A stretch of 64,000 bases of DNA from Paucihalobacter ruber. Lineage in GTDB: Bacteria > Bacteroidota > Bacteroidia > Flavobacteriales > Flavobacteriaceae. The notes beneath the pieces were generated by a model, which saw only the letters and a program-made list of their open reading frames with translations, was not told the origin of the DNA and made no database searches. Location: assembly GCF_006494535.1 (NCBI RefSeq), contig NZ_VHIQ01000001.1:684736-748735 (forward strand), given 5' to 3'. A program made the translations under genes and the position numbers. Shown piece after piece: positions 50,669 through 59,439 of this stretch (its first letter is position 1; every line of letters begins with the position of its first letter).

Positions 50669-51268
50669 TTATTCCGGAAAGGAAAGCTGTATCACCTCAT
50701 CTAAGGCCTTGGTTAATTGGTTACCGGGTATATGCCTACCTGTAAGATTGATATGAAACCTTTGGTTTTTTATCATATCTATACTTGAGGTTACGGTAGA
50801 CTGAATACCTGTTTTTTCTGTTTTTGTTTGTTCTTTAACTAAAACACTTTGGCCGTTGTGCATAGTTGTTTTGGCCCATCCGTTTTCAAAAGAGGTGTTG
50901 GTACTTGTATTTAATTCTTTAAAAATTGCATTTACGTGCGGCATTCCAACAGTTCCCGCGCCATCAACTATTGTTACGCTAATGGTAGAGCTCATGTAGT
51001 TAGGATCTGGTACTTTGCTATATGTTCCAATCACCTTTTGTACTCCTATACTTTCAACACCTACAAGCGGCATATCTTGCAATTCTGCAGGAAATAATTT
51101 GGTTAATTCTTCGGCATTAAGCGCACTTTGTTCCGATAATTTTATAAGCCAGGCGTCGTTATCAGCGGAAGTTTCAAATTCGTCAACAATTTTATTCACC
51201 TTAGAATTATTACATCCAAAGACGAAAATCGATATAATTACAATGAAAAAGCACTTATTAAAATTCAT
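50669..51268 (-). CDS. Putative lipoprotein of unknown function
   Basis: A 199-residue protein with lipobox V-F-G-C (Cys19), followed by N-N-S-K. The mature protein is mixed alpha/beta, with S-T-I-S-V-T-I-V-D-G-A-G-T-V and a terminal I-P-G-N-Q-L-T-K-A-L-D-E-V-I-Q-L-S-F. No family is recognised. The residue after Cys is Asn, not acidic, so it may face the periplasm. It is the fourth gene of the operon, between the two paralogous exported proteins. Confidence 0.75.
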   Translation of the reverse strand: MNFNKCFFIVIISIFVFGCNNSKVNKIVDEFETSADNDAWLIKLSEQSALNAEELTKLFPAELQDMPLVGVESIGVQKVIGTYSKVPDPNYMSSTISVTIVDGAGTVGMPHVNAIFKELNTSTNTSFENGWAKTTMHNGQSVLVKEQTKTEKTGIQSTVTSSIDMIKNQRFHINLTGRHIPGNQLTKALDEVIQLSFPE

Positions 51269-51317
51269 TTTAACTTATTTGATGATGTTTTTTTCGATTG
51301 ATTTTTTAGCGTTCTGA

Positions 51318-52067
51318 TTAGTTATCTCCTAAAACCACCCACTTTAAGTCCTCGGGTACAAATTCTACCACGCTTACGGTTGTTTGTTTAGGAAACACCT
51401 TACCGGTTGACGAATTAAACACTTCGGTTATTTCATATTTAACGATATTCCAACCTTCAACAAGATTTAGATTATAGGTTTTAATATTATCATATAATTC
51501 TTCTCCATTGCCTGTATATGTTGACCTTTCGCAAGTACCGGAAACAGTTGCCGGTTTTTCAACATAAATCCACTCAAGGTAATATCCTGTTGTTGGATTG
51601 TCATCTCCATAACTATATAGCCATTTAGCGATGGGTGCATCGCTTACCATAAATAAATACCCGTATTCTGTGTTGCCATCTTTACTCATTACACTGAGTT
51701 GTGGTACACCTGTTACGATGGCGTCTTGATTGTTATATTCCAACGGATTGTCAAATCCACCGCAAACAAAGGTGTCTCCGATGGTTTTAAAACGCATAGT
51801 CCAACCTTTGGGCGCACCCTTTTGAGCCTCTGCAGCTTTTTTCTTAAAGGTTTCCAAGTAATCATATTCCAATTGCATGTTCAAAACACCATTAGCATCA
51901 ATGCTTCCCCAACTTTTAATATTATCGGTCATGATATCGGCATAGGCCAATATGGATTTGCCGTTGGTCCAATTATCGATTTTGCCTTCAATAGATAATT
52001 GGGCATTTAAATTACTGGCGTAGCAAATAAAAAATGCTACTATGCCAAGTTTGAGTGTTGTTTTCAT
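51318..52067 (-). CDS. Exported protein of unknown function, paralogue of 49943-50656
   Basis: A 249-residue protein with a signal peptide (1-22, ending S-N-L-N-A-Q). A conserved C-terminal segment reads Y-Y-L-E-W-I-Y-V-E-K-P-A-T-V-S-G-T-C-E and L-N-L-V-E-G-W-N-I-V-K-Y-E-I-T-E-V-F, matching its paralogue downstream. An acidic loop D-D-N-P-T-T-G-Y lies between. It is the third gene of the operon. No biochemical function can be assigned. Confidence 0.75.
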   Translation of the reverse strand: MKTTLKLGIVAFFICYASNLNAQLSIEGKIDNWTNGKSILAYADIMTDNIKSWGSIDANGVLNMQLEYDYLETFKKKAAEAQKGAPKGWTMRFKTIGDTFVCGGFDNPLEYNNQDAIVTGVPQLSVMSKDGNTEYGYLFMVSDAPIAKWLYSYGDDNPTTGYYLEWIYVEKPATVSGTCERSTYTGNGEELYDNIKTYNLNLVEGWNIVKYEITEVFNSSTGKVFPKQTTVSVVEFVPEDLKWVVLGDN

Positions 52068-52102
52068 AAAGAAGTAATAAAGGTTTTGTATAAGATTATA
52101 TA

Positions 52103-52651
52103 TTAATAATGAGCGCTTTTGATGTAAAATTCCCCTTCGGTGACTGAAACCTTTTGTCTGTTTACAGGGTTGATCACTACACCTGAAAATGTGCCTTTAA
52201 CATGGGTGTTAGTAAGCTGATTAATTTTCAAGAAAGATTCCGGGTTATCAACATCCGTCATATACATTGCAGATTGAGATACATCCATAAAAGCAAGTGT
52301 AACGCCTTTAAATCCGTATTCAAATTGCTTTCCTCCCGAGTAACTTCCAACACCAATTTTTCCGGTTTGTCTTATAATTATAGAAATGCTGTTTGTGACA
52401 GAATAATCGTTGTCATCTATATTTGAAGCGCTTAAAACGCCATCGTGAACATTGTCTATATAAAGACCAAAACTAGCACTAAGTTGTTCATTTTTATTAT
52501 ATTCAACCCACTTCCCGTTGACTTTAGCCTTCAAAAAATATGTCTCAATTGTGTTTTGAGCCGGCTTTTCGAATTGCACGTACTCACCTTTTGTGATACC
52601 TAAAAAAATAAGTACAAATGTTATAGCTACCAGAGAATTGATGAGTTTCAT
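52103..52651 (-). CDS. Exported protein of unknown function (182 residues)
   Basis: The ATG at 52651 gives a short hydrophobic leader (M-K-L-I-N-S-L-V-A-I-T-F-V-L-I-F-L-G) without a clear Ala-x-Ala or lipobox, so it may be anchored or cleaved at T-K-G. The body is beta-rich, with W-V-E-Y-N-K-N-E-Q-L and G-S-Y-S-G-G-K-Q-F-E-Y-G-F-K. No family is recognised. The frame extends upstream to 52723, but that would overlap the preceding gene and spoil the leader. It is the second gene of the operon. Confidence 0.7.
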   Translation of the reverse strand: MKLINSLVAITFVLIFLGITKGEYVQFEKPAQNTIETYFLKAKVNGKWVEYNKNEQLSASFGLYIDNVHDGVLSASNIDDNDYSVTNSISIIIRQTGKIGVGSYSGGKQFEYGFKGVTLAFMDVSQSAMYMTDVDNPESFLKINQLTNTHVKGTFSGVVINPVNRQKVSVTEGEFYIKSAHY

Positions 52652-52662
52652 TGCATAAATTT

Positions 52663-53481
52663 TTATAATAATTGATACCCTGCAGTATTTAACTCGTAAC
52701 TGATTGTTTCTAAAGCCGTACATTCCATGGTGCCTGAGGTGTTTTTCTTACCCTTATTTTTTTTGTCTTTCATATCCATATACATCATCAATGCATTTTG
52801 GTTGTCTTTAAAATGGCTTCTCAATGCAGGTGGTATTCTGTCCGGATCAGATTTAAACACGTCGTTAAAACTCACCGGGGCATCGTTAGTGAAGTACATA
52901 ATAAAAACATAGTCGTCGCTCTCCATTTGCATGCCTTGACAGTCAAAACCCAGAAAGGTTTTGTTGGGCAGATTTGTAATGGTGTAATCTTCCAGGTCGT
53001 TAAATTCCTCATCAAACTCATCAGAAACATCTAAAGAGGTGGCCGTGCAAATTTTAGAATCTTTAGATTCCATAAACATATAGGTGATATTCTCTGCGCC
53101 ATCCATCACCATCAACATTTTAGGGCCAACATTCATCGAAACACCCATATAACTTGCCCCCGGTTTAAGCATGTAATCCATACTCATTTGGTCCTTTCCA
53201 GAGGAGATTTGAAGTTGATATTTATATTCAAAGCTGAAGCTTTCGGGTAAATTTTGTGGGGTTACTTTTTTTCCTTGTTTGCCACCGCCGAAGTTAGGGT
53301 CAAAAACCTTATCCATAGATTTGCTTGCTTGTTCAGCAGCCTTATCAGCAGTTTTGTTGATAACCGTCTGCTCAACCTGATCTTCAACTTTCTTTTTTAA
53401 TTTTTTTAGAAATTGTGCTTCTGCACTGAAGGTAAATAGCATGTAAATTGAAAATGCCATTATGATTGGTTTTGTCTTCAT
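52663..53481 (-). CDS. DUF4412 domain exported protein
   Basis: A 272-residue protein with a signal peptide (1-22, ending A-E-A-Q), followed by a Lys/Ala helical stretch (24-60, F-L-K-K-L-K-K-K-V-E-D-Q-V-E). A beta-rich DUF4412-like domain follows (about 80-240): F-S-F-E-Y-K-Y-Q-L-Q-I-S and E-N-I-T-Y-M-F-M-E-S-K-D. It is the first gene of the six-gene operon, about 85 nt after the predicted transcript start. Members are exported proteins of unknown role. Confidence 0.8.
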   Translation of the reverse strand: MKTKPIIMAFSIYMLFTFSAEAQFLKKLKKKVEDQVEQTVINKTADKAAEQASKSMDKVFDPNFGGGKQGKKVTPQNLPESFSFEYKYQLQISSGKDQMSMDYMLKPGASYMGVSMNVGPKMLMVMDGAENITYMFMESKDSKICTATSLDVSDEFDEEFNDLEDYTITNLPNKTFLGFDCQGMQMESDDYVFIMYFTNDAPVSFNDVFKSDPDRIPPALRSHFKDNQNALMMYMDMKDKKNKGKKNTSGTMECTALETISYELNTAGYQLL

Positions 53482-53570
53482 TTGTTTGCGTTTTTTAATA
53501 TTTATTCTTGATTTTTTTTGAATTGTTTTTATTATGATTTTTTAAGTAAAAAACATCCAATTTGTTGACA

Positions 53571-53636
53571 CAAAGTTTTATTAAAACAGCCAATCAAGCT
53601 ATCACTTATGTAACAAATGCTATAACATATGTAACA
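53571..53636 (-). promoter_or_regulatory. AraC-like direct-repeat promoter of the six-gene operon
   Basis: Two 18-bp direct repeats (plus-strand reading GCTATCACTTATGTAACA at 53598-53615 and GCTATAACATATGTAACA at 53619-53636) start 21 bp apart. AAACTTTG (53578-53571, minus strand) is a 7/8 -7 box. The proximal repeat ends 19 bp before it and so overlaps the -33 region. The same layout recurs at 55260-55325. Confidence 0.75.
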
Positions 53637-53639
53637 TTT

Positions 53640-53937
53640 ACCGAGATTTTTGGGCTTTTTTTGTTGATAAGAGGTGATTACGGGAATATCTGCAAAAATT
53701 TATTTCAATTAAATCAAAACGCGTTTTAAAGAACAATAAAAACACCATCACAAGAAAACAATTGAATAATAAAAACGTGAAGTTATACTGTAAATGAACT
53801 ACCTGAAAATTGTATGAAATCGCCATTTGAAACGAAATGGGTAATATGGCCTCTATAAAATGATTTAAAAAAAAATTAGATTTTAATCTACCATGTAGAT
53901 AAATTAATCTTAATGAAACCGTAATACATTTTAAACA
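53640..53937. other. Gene-free stretch between operator and terminator
   Basis: AT-rich sequence. A 62-codon minus-strand frame (53638-53826) has a hydrophobic stretch but no promoter box or conserved pattern. The lower part (to about 53675) still resembles the sequence beside the second operator (T-rich, then GTTGATAAGA). Confidence 0.5.
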
Positions 53938-53969
53938 AAACCACTCTAGTTATTTTACTAAAGTGGTTT
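53938..53969 (-). terminator. Terminator of the T9SS repeat gene
   Basis: AAACCACT (53938-53945) pairs with AGTGGTTT (53962-53969), with an inner AGT/ACT pair. On the minus strand TGTTT follows. It lies 31 bp after the stop at 54001. Confidence 0.65.
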
Positions 53970-54000
53970 CTATATTTTTAATAAGATGAACGTCTAAATT

Positions 54001-55203
54001 CTAATGCTTAACAACCAACTGTTTTGCCACAGTATGTAATTGGTCACTTAATTTTAAAACATATAAACCATCTGTTATATTTTGGGTAGAAATGGTGAAA
54101 TCTGAGTTTAATTTGCCCTGTTTTACCAAACGACCGGACATATCATATATGGTATAATTTAGTGCAGATTGATCTTGCGAAAGATTTAAAATTTTAATAT
54201 GACCGTTTGAAGGATTAGGGTAAAAACTAAAATCGAAAGTTGTAAATTCCTCTGTTGATAAAGACTGACAAGCAGGGTAGATAAAAGTAACTCTCGCAGT
54301 GTTCTCCCAATCGACACCATTGTATTCTTGTAAAATTATTTGTGCTATTAAGCCATCGCCATTGTAGCTTAAAAGGCTTCTGTCTTCGGGTACATACTCA
54401 AAGCCATCCCAATAGGAGGTTATAACTTCAGAAATAGTAGATCCTGTGTAAAAATAGGTTCTCAATTCTGAACTGTCCCAAGCTGTGCCGGCTGCATTCC
54501 ATTCCTCATAGGCTTCTTGTACTAACAAATCAGAAGCATCGTAAGTATAAACTGTTCTGTTGGCATTTTCCCAAGCTGTATTCTCTGCATTACGCAGCTG
54601 AAATAAATCATCCAGCAACTGATTAGACACGGTGTAATTGTAAAGCGTTCTGCTAAACAACACCCAATTAGCGCCATCCCAATTAGATTCAATTTCTTCG
54701 GTTAAATTATCACCGGTATACGTGTATTGAAATCTAAAACTGTTCAACCAATTTGCGCCATCCCAATTAGACACGATTTCCTCTGTTAGATTACTGCCGG
54801 TATAGGTGCTTTGAGTTCTCAAACTATTCACCCAACTGGAGCCAGTCCAAATAGATTCTATTTCATCGGTTAGATTATCGCCAGTATAAGTATTTTGGGT
54901 TCTGGAACTATTAATCCAAGTACCCGCATTATTTATCTGATTAATGATTTCTATTACCTGTTTTTCTGAATTATAGCTATATATTGACCTGGTAGATTCC
55001 AAACCCGAAATTAAAGTCGTAATTGTTTCTACTAAACAATCCACATTAAACGTTGCTTCTTGGGTTGCAATCTCGTTCCAATCTGTTCCTGTCCATTCGT
55101 CTATGGTAAGTGTTTCAGGTTGCTGGCCAAATTCATTTTCAAAGAATTGCGCGTGCGCATTAACAAACAAAAGCAAAGTAATTAAAAGTGTAATTTTTTT
55201 CAT
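54001..55203 (-). CDS. T9SS-secreted YD-like repeat protein
   Basis: A 400-residue secreted protein. The signal peptide is 1-19 (ending A-H-A-Q). Eight repeats of about 28 residues (73-304) follow the pattern Y-T-G-x-N-L-x-E-E-I-x-S-x-W-D-G-A-N-W-x-N-S-x-R, recalling the YD/RHS beta-hairpin repeats. The C-terminal 75 residues, with F-Y-P-N-P-S-N-G and G-L-Y-V-L-K-L, form a T9SS type A sorting domain. It has its own promoter (55260-55325) with the same direct repeats as the six-gene operon. It lies 196 bp downstream of the hybrid sensor gene on the same strand. Confidence 0.88.
   Translation of the reverse strand: MKKITLLITLLLFVNAHAQFFENEFGQQPETLTIDEWTGTDWNEIATQEATFNVDCLVETITTLISGLESTRSIYSYNSEKQVIEIINQINNAGTWINSSRTQNTYTGDNLTDEIESIWTGSSWVNSLRTQSTYTGSNLTEEIVSNWDGANWLNSFRFQYTYTGDNLTEEIESNWDGANWVLFSRTLYNYTVSNQLLDDLFQLRNAENTAWENANRTVYTYDASDLLVQEAYEEWNAAGTAWDSSELRTYFYTGSTISEVITSYWDGFEYVPEDRSLLSYNGDGLIAQIILQEYNGVDWENTARVTFIYPACQSLSTEEFTTFDFSFYPNPSNGHIKILNLSQDQSALNYTIYDMSGRLVKQGKLNSDFTISTQNITDGLYVLKLSDQLHTVAKQLVVKH
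54292..54987 (-). repeat. Eight tandem repeats of about 84 bp within the T9SS gene
   Basis: The coding repeats (residues 73-304) are about 28 codons each. Repeats 2-4 (between 54640 and 54905) are close at the DNA level, suggesting recent duplication and possible copy-number variation. Confidence 0.75.
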
Positions 55204-55259
55204 GTGAATACAATTTGAAAGATTAATAGTCTATGATAGTTTCTAATAATTTGTTGATA

Positions 55260-55325
55260 CAAAGGTTTATGAAAACTGTCTATCGGGCTATCACATATGT
55301 AACAAATGCTATCACATATGTAACA
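55260..55325 (-). promoter_or_regulatory. AraC-like direct-repeat promoter of the T9SS repeat gene
   Basis: Two identical 18-bp direct repeats (plus-strand GCTATCACATATGTAACA at 55287-55304 and 55308-55325) start 21 bp apart. AACCTTTG (55267-55260, minus strand) is a 7/8 -7 box at the same 27-bp offset as in the copy at 53571. Further similarity upstream (GTTGATAAGA) suggests a duplicated control region. Confidence 0.75.
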
Positions 55326-55399
55326 TTTTGAAGGGTTTTTGTGTTGATAAGAAGAGGTTTAAAAGAACCAACCGGATTTGAATATTCTAGTCTAAAAAA

Positions 55400-58300
55400 T
55401 TAATCTCCATTAAAATACTCTAAAGGTGATTTTCCGTAAGTGTCCTTAAAACTTTTGGCAAAATAGGAAGGTGAGTTGAATCCGGATGAATAGGCTACTT
55501 CAGCTACGTTAGCATTTGAATTTTGCAGTAAGTTAACAGCGTATTTTAAACGCTGTGATTTAATAAATGCCGTAGTGCTCAATCCTGTTAATGCTACTAG
55601 TTTTCTGTGAAGTTGCATTCTACTCATCCCAATTTCTTTGCTAAAACTTTCAGCACTAAATTCTGGATTTACAAGATGTTCGTCTAAAATTTGTTGAAGT
55701 TTATTTAGAAATTTCTCATCGGTGGCGGTAATAGCTATATCTTTTGGCTCAAGTGAAATAGCCTGCTGATATCGCATTCTAAGATTGTTTCTTATTTCGA
55801 TGAGTTTTTGAACTCTAATTTGAATTTTTTCAGGGTTAAAAGGTTTTAGAATATAATCGTCTGCGCCGGTTTTTAAACCAATTAACTCGTTTTCTTCTCC
55901 ACTTTTCGCCGTGAGTAAAATAATGGGCACATGCGATGTTTTTTCATCCTCTTTTAAAGTATTGCAAAGTGTAATACCATCGGTTTTAGGCATCATGATG
56001 TCTGAAATAATTACATCAGGAATGTATTGAAATGCTTTATTGATACCATCAAGACCGTCTTGCGCTTGAATAACGTTGTATTTTGGCTCAAAAAGTCTGG
56101 TTAAAAATTGCAACATATCTGTATTATCCTCAACCACAAGAATAATTTCCTTTTCTGATAGTTGTTGAGATGACTCTTCTTCTTGCGTCAATATATGTTT
56201 TAATTCTTGCGCAGTTGGCTCTTGTAGATCTGATTGGTTAAATAGCGTTTTTTCAACCGGTATATTAATCAAAAATTGTATGGTTTTATCGTTTAAATAT
56301 TCAGCTTTTATAGTGCCTTTATTAAGCGCTACTAATTCTTTAATTAAGGAGAGGCCTATTCCAAATCCTTCGTTATTTGAATCGATTTGATAAAAACGAT
56401 CAAATATTTTTTCAAGCTCTTGCTCTTTAATTTCAGTAATCGTATTTTGAACTGATAGCATTAGATGTCCCTCCTGGATCAAAGCATTAAAAATAATCTC
56501 GCCTCCTTTTGGGGTATATTTTACAGCATTTGAAAGAAGGTTATTTATTATTTTCTCTAAAACATCTGTATCGTACCACGCAAACTGGGTAACCTCAATA
56601 TTGTTAGATAATTTTAGTGGTTTTTGAACTGCCAAGGGCACAAATGATGAAACAATAGCATGTAAAAACAATTCTATATTGCTGTAAGATACTTTAAGTT
56701 TGATGAAACCAGATTCCAGCTTAGACAATTCTAATAGTTGATTTACCAATCCTGATAATTTATTGGCGTTTCTGTCTACCAAGATTAAATCTTCGCGTGC
56801 TTCGCTAGATAAATCGTTGCTTTGCAATTGTTTTTTAACAGGAGCCGATATTAAGGTTAATGGCGTTCTAAACTCATGCGATAAATTGGCATAAAGCTTT
56901 GTTTTATAATCATTTAATTGCTTAAGCCTTTCTGCTTTATCATGCTCAACTTTTAATTCTAATTGCATTTGCCAGCGAACTTTAAAATAGGTATAGATTA
57001 AATACGATGCTAATAAAGTTAAAAGTGTATAAATTACTATTGCACCCGTACTTGAGTACCATGGTTTTAATATTTTGAATGAAAATTGAGCCGGCGACTG
57101 GCTCCAAACACCATCATAGTTGCTCGAAAGCACTTTAAAACTGTAATCGCCAGCAGGTAAATTGGTGTATCTGGCAAAATTAATGTTAGAGGCTTGACTC
57201 CAGTTTTCGTCGTACCCTTCAAGCTGATACCTAAAATAATTTTTGTGCGGTAAGGAAAACTGTAAACTAGAAAATGTAAGGGTTAAAGTGTTTTGAAATG
57301 ATTTTAACTTTAATTTTTCTGAAACATCCATTTCTGTATTGTTCACCTCGAGCTTTGAAATTACTGTTTTTGGCGGTTCTGAGTTATTTTTTATGTCTTT
57401 AGGATTTAACCAGTAAAACCCATCCAAAGCACCAAAATAAATATCGCCATTTTTTGAGGTGTGGTAAGCTCCGGTATTAAATTCAATAGACAATCCATCG
57501 TAGCTGGTGTAGTTTGTAATTCCTGGTTGTTCATCCCATGTTTTTGGAGGCAAGAACAGTGAAATTCCTTTGTTAGAGCTCAACCAAAACCGCCTCTTTT
57601 CGTCTGGCATAATCGCGTAGATAACATTATTTGCCAATCCATCTTCAATTGAATAATTATATAATTTTTGAGATATTAAATCGATGGCCATAATACCATT
57701 ACCGGCAGAACCAATCCACAATACCTGATCATTTTGATACAGTAATGTTTTGATGGCGTAATTGTATTGAATCTGCGATTGATTTTGAAATAAAATTCGA
57801 CTAAAATCTTCATAGCTGCCAGTTGCCGTGTTAAGTTTAAGGATATGTCTTTCTTCTGTTGCAACCCATAAAAAGCCGGGCTCGGCATTAATCACTACCC
57901 TAATATTGTTACTTGGGAAATTTTTTTGATCCTTGGAAAAAGAATTGACAACACCCTTATTTTTATCAAACTGAATTAACCCCTGTTGCCCGGTTGCCAG
58001 CCAGATATGATCATTATAATCTTCATGAATTCTCCAAATAGTATTAGCATCGACTCTGGCTGTGGGGTGGTTTTTATATTGAATAAATCTTTCATTCTTG
58101 TCTTTTAGATGTAACCCACCATCTTGAGTGCCTACCCAAAGGTTATTTTGTTTGTCAACATGCAAACTCATAATTCTGTCGCAGGCTAAACCAAAAGATT
58201 CGTTACTTTCTAAAAAGGTTTTCCAACTTTCGTCATTAGGATTAAATTTTGTTAATCCCTTACCACTTGTGCCAACCCAAATCACCCCATCGCTGTCAGT

Positions 58301-59386
58301 AACCACAGACCTTACAACGTCAATATTGATATCTTCCGGGGCTAAGAAGTTAGTATAATAATTAAATTTGTCTAAATATTCATCGTAATAACTTACACCA
58401 GCCCCATCGGTTCCAAACCACAAAACCCCTGAAAAATCTTCATAAATAGATAAGATATCATTGTAATGAATAGTTTTTGGATTGTTCTTTTTTACAGTAA
58501 ACTGCCTAATAAGTGATTCGTCAAAATTAACTTTAAACAAGCCACTGCCGTAAGTACCAACCCATAGATTGTTTTTAGAATCCATAAACAAAGACAAAAC
58601 ATAAATATTTTTTAACTTGTCTAAATCTTTAAACCGATCATCATTAAAATATTTAAATTGCTCATCATTTACACCTTTTACCCAAAGTCCGTCACCAAAA
58701 GTTCCTGCAAAAATGTCGTTGTTACTATTAATTACAATACTTCCAAAATGAATTTCTTCGATCAAATCTGGCTTATAATTTGTAATTTTTCGACTAATTA
58801 AATTGTAAGAAATCATTTTGCCTTTGCAACCAATCCAAAGTTTTCCGTTGTTATCTTCGGTTATTGCATAAATTTTAGAGGTAATTTCAGGAGCAAGTAT
58901 TTGTTCAATCTCACCCGAATCGTGGTTCAATTTAAACAAACCGTTTTGGTAAGTTCCAAACCAAAGATTGAGTTGTAAATCTTGGAATATACAGCTTACA
59001 TCCTTTAATTCCGGTATGGGCAAAAATGTATCTCTTTGAACGTTGTATTTGTGGGGTATGTTTGAACTGGGAATGATCCAGAGGTTATCCTCTTTATCTA
59101 GGTAAATTTTTCCTAAATCACTATAGTCAACGTTAGTGATATCGGTAAACAAAAACTCGTATTTCTTGAAGCTTTGGCCATCATATTTATTTAAACCATC
59201 CTGTGTTGCCAGCCATAAATAACCTGTAGAATCTTGTGCAATTGAAATAACACTGTTTTGCGAAAGTCCTTCCTTAACCGAAAGCTGTCTAAAGGTAATC
59301 TGAGATTGCGCACCAACTTTATAAACAAAAAGTTGTACAATCAATAAAAAGGCTAGCCTAAAATTGAAATTTAAACGCAAGAACAT
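55400..59386 (-). CDS. Hybrid two-component system with AraC output (HTCS)
   Basis: A 1,328-residue one-piece sensor, kinase, receiver and regulator. The signal peptide (1-26) leads to a periplasmic sensor of two beta-propellers (Reg_prop repeats such as G-Y-L-W-L-A-T-Q-D-G-L-N-K-Y-D and L-W-I-G-T, about 30-690). Then come a Y_Y_Y domain (about 715-775), a membrane helix (about 785-805), HisKA (L-S-H-E-F-R-T-P-L, H837), HATPase, a receiver (I-S-D-I-M-M-P, D1129) and an AraC helix-turn-helix (about 1225-1328). Such proteins usually control nearby polysaccharide genes; here the neighbours are secreted proteins with AraC-like operators. Confidence 0.95.
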   Translation of the reverse strand: MFLRLNFNFRLAFLLIVQLFVYKVGAQSQITFRQLSVKEGLSQNSVISIAQDSTGYLWLATQDGLNKYDGQSFKKYEFLFTDITNVDYSDLGKIYLDKEDNLWIIPSSNIPHKYNVQRDTFLPIPELKDVSCIFQDLQLNLWFGTYQNGLFKLNHDSGEIEQILAPEITSKIYAITEDNNGKLWIGCKGKMISYNLISRKITNYKPDLIEEIHFGSIVINSNNDIFAGTFGDGLWVKGVNDEQFKYFNDDRFKDLDKLKNIYVLSLFMDSKNNLWVGTYGSGLFKVNFDESLIRQFTVKKNNPKTIHYNDILSIYEDFSGVLWFGTDGAGVSYYDEYLDKFNYYTNFLAPEDINIDVVRSVVTDSDGVIWVGTSGKGLTKFNPNDESWKTFLESNESFGLACDRIMSLHVDKQNNLWVGTQDGGLHLKDKNERFIQYKNHPTARVDANTIWRIHEDYNDHIWLATGQQGLIQFDKNKGVVNSFSKDQKNFPSNNIRVVINAEPGFLWVATEERHILKLNTATGSYEDFSRILFQNQSQIQYNYAIKTLLYQNDQVLWIGSAGNGIMAIDLISQKLYNYSIEDGLANNVIYAIMPDEKRRFWLSSNKGISLFLPPKTWDEQPGITNYTSYDGLSIEFNTGAYHTSKNGDIYFGALDGFYWLNPKDIKNNSEPPKTVISKLEVNNTEMDVSEKLKLKSFQNTLTLTFSSLQFSLPHKNYFRYQLEGYDENWSQASNINFARYTNLPAGDYSFKVLSSNYDGVWSQSPAQFSFKILKPWYSSTGAIVIYTLLTLLASYLIYTYFKVRWQMQLELKVEHDKAERLKQLNDYKTKLYANLSHEFRTPLTLISAPVKKQLQSNDLSSEAREDLILVDRNANKLSGLVNQLLELSKLESGFIKLKVSYSNIELFLHAIVSSFVPLAVQKPLKLSNNIEVTQFAWYDTDVLEKIINNLLSNAVKYTPKGGEIIFNALIQEGHLMLSVQNTITEIKEQELEKIFDRFYQIDSNNEGFGIGLSLIKELVALNKGTIKAEYLNDKTIQFLINIPVEKTLFNQSDLQEPTAQELKHILTQEEESSQQLSEKEIILVVEDNTDMLQFLTRLFEPKYNVIQAQDGLDGINKAFQYIPDVIISDIMMPKTDGITLCNTLKEDEKTSHVPIILLTAKSGEENELIGLKTGADDYILKPFNPEKIQIRVQKLIEIRNNLRMRYQQAISLEPKDIAITATDEKFLNKLQQILDEHLVNPEFSAESFSKEIGMSRMQLHRKLVALTGLSTTAFIKSQRLKYAVNLLQNSNANVAEVAYSSGFNSPSYFAKSFKDTYGKSPLEYFNGD

Positions 59387-59439
59387 TTAGGTGGTTGGTT
59401 ATATACGTTCTAAATATACATTAAATTAAATTAAAAACG

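Noticed and set aside
53638-53826. 62-codon minus-strand frame upstream of the six-gene operon
   Set aside because: It has a hydrophobic stretch, but no -7 box, no family pattern, and its end runs into the operator. I treat it as chance in AT-rich DNA.
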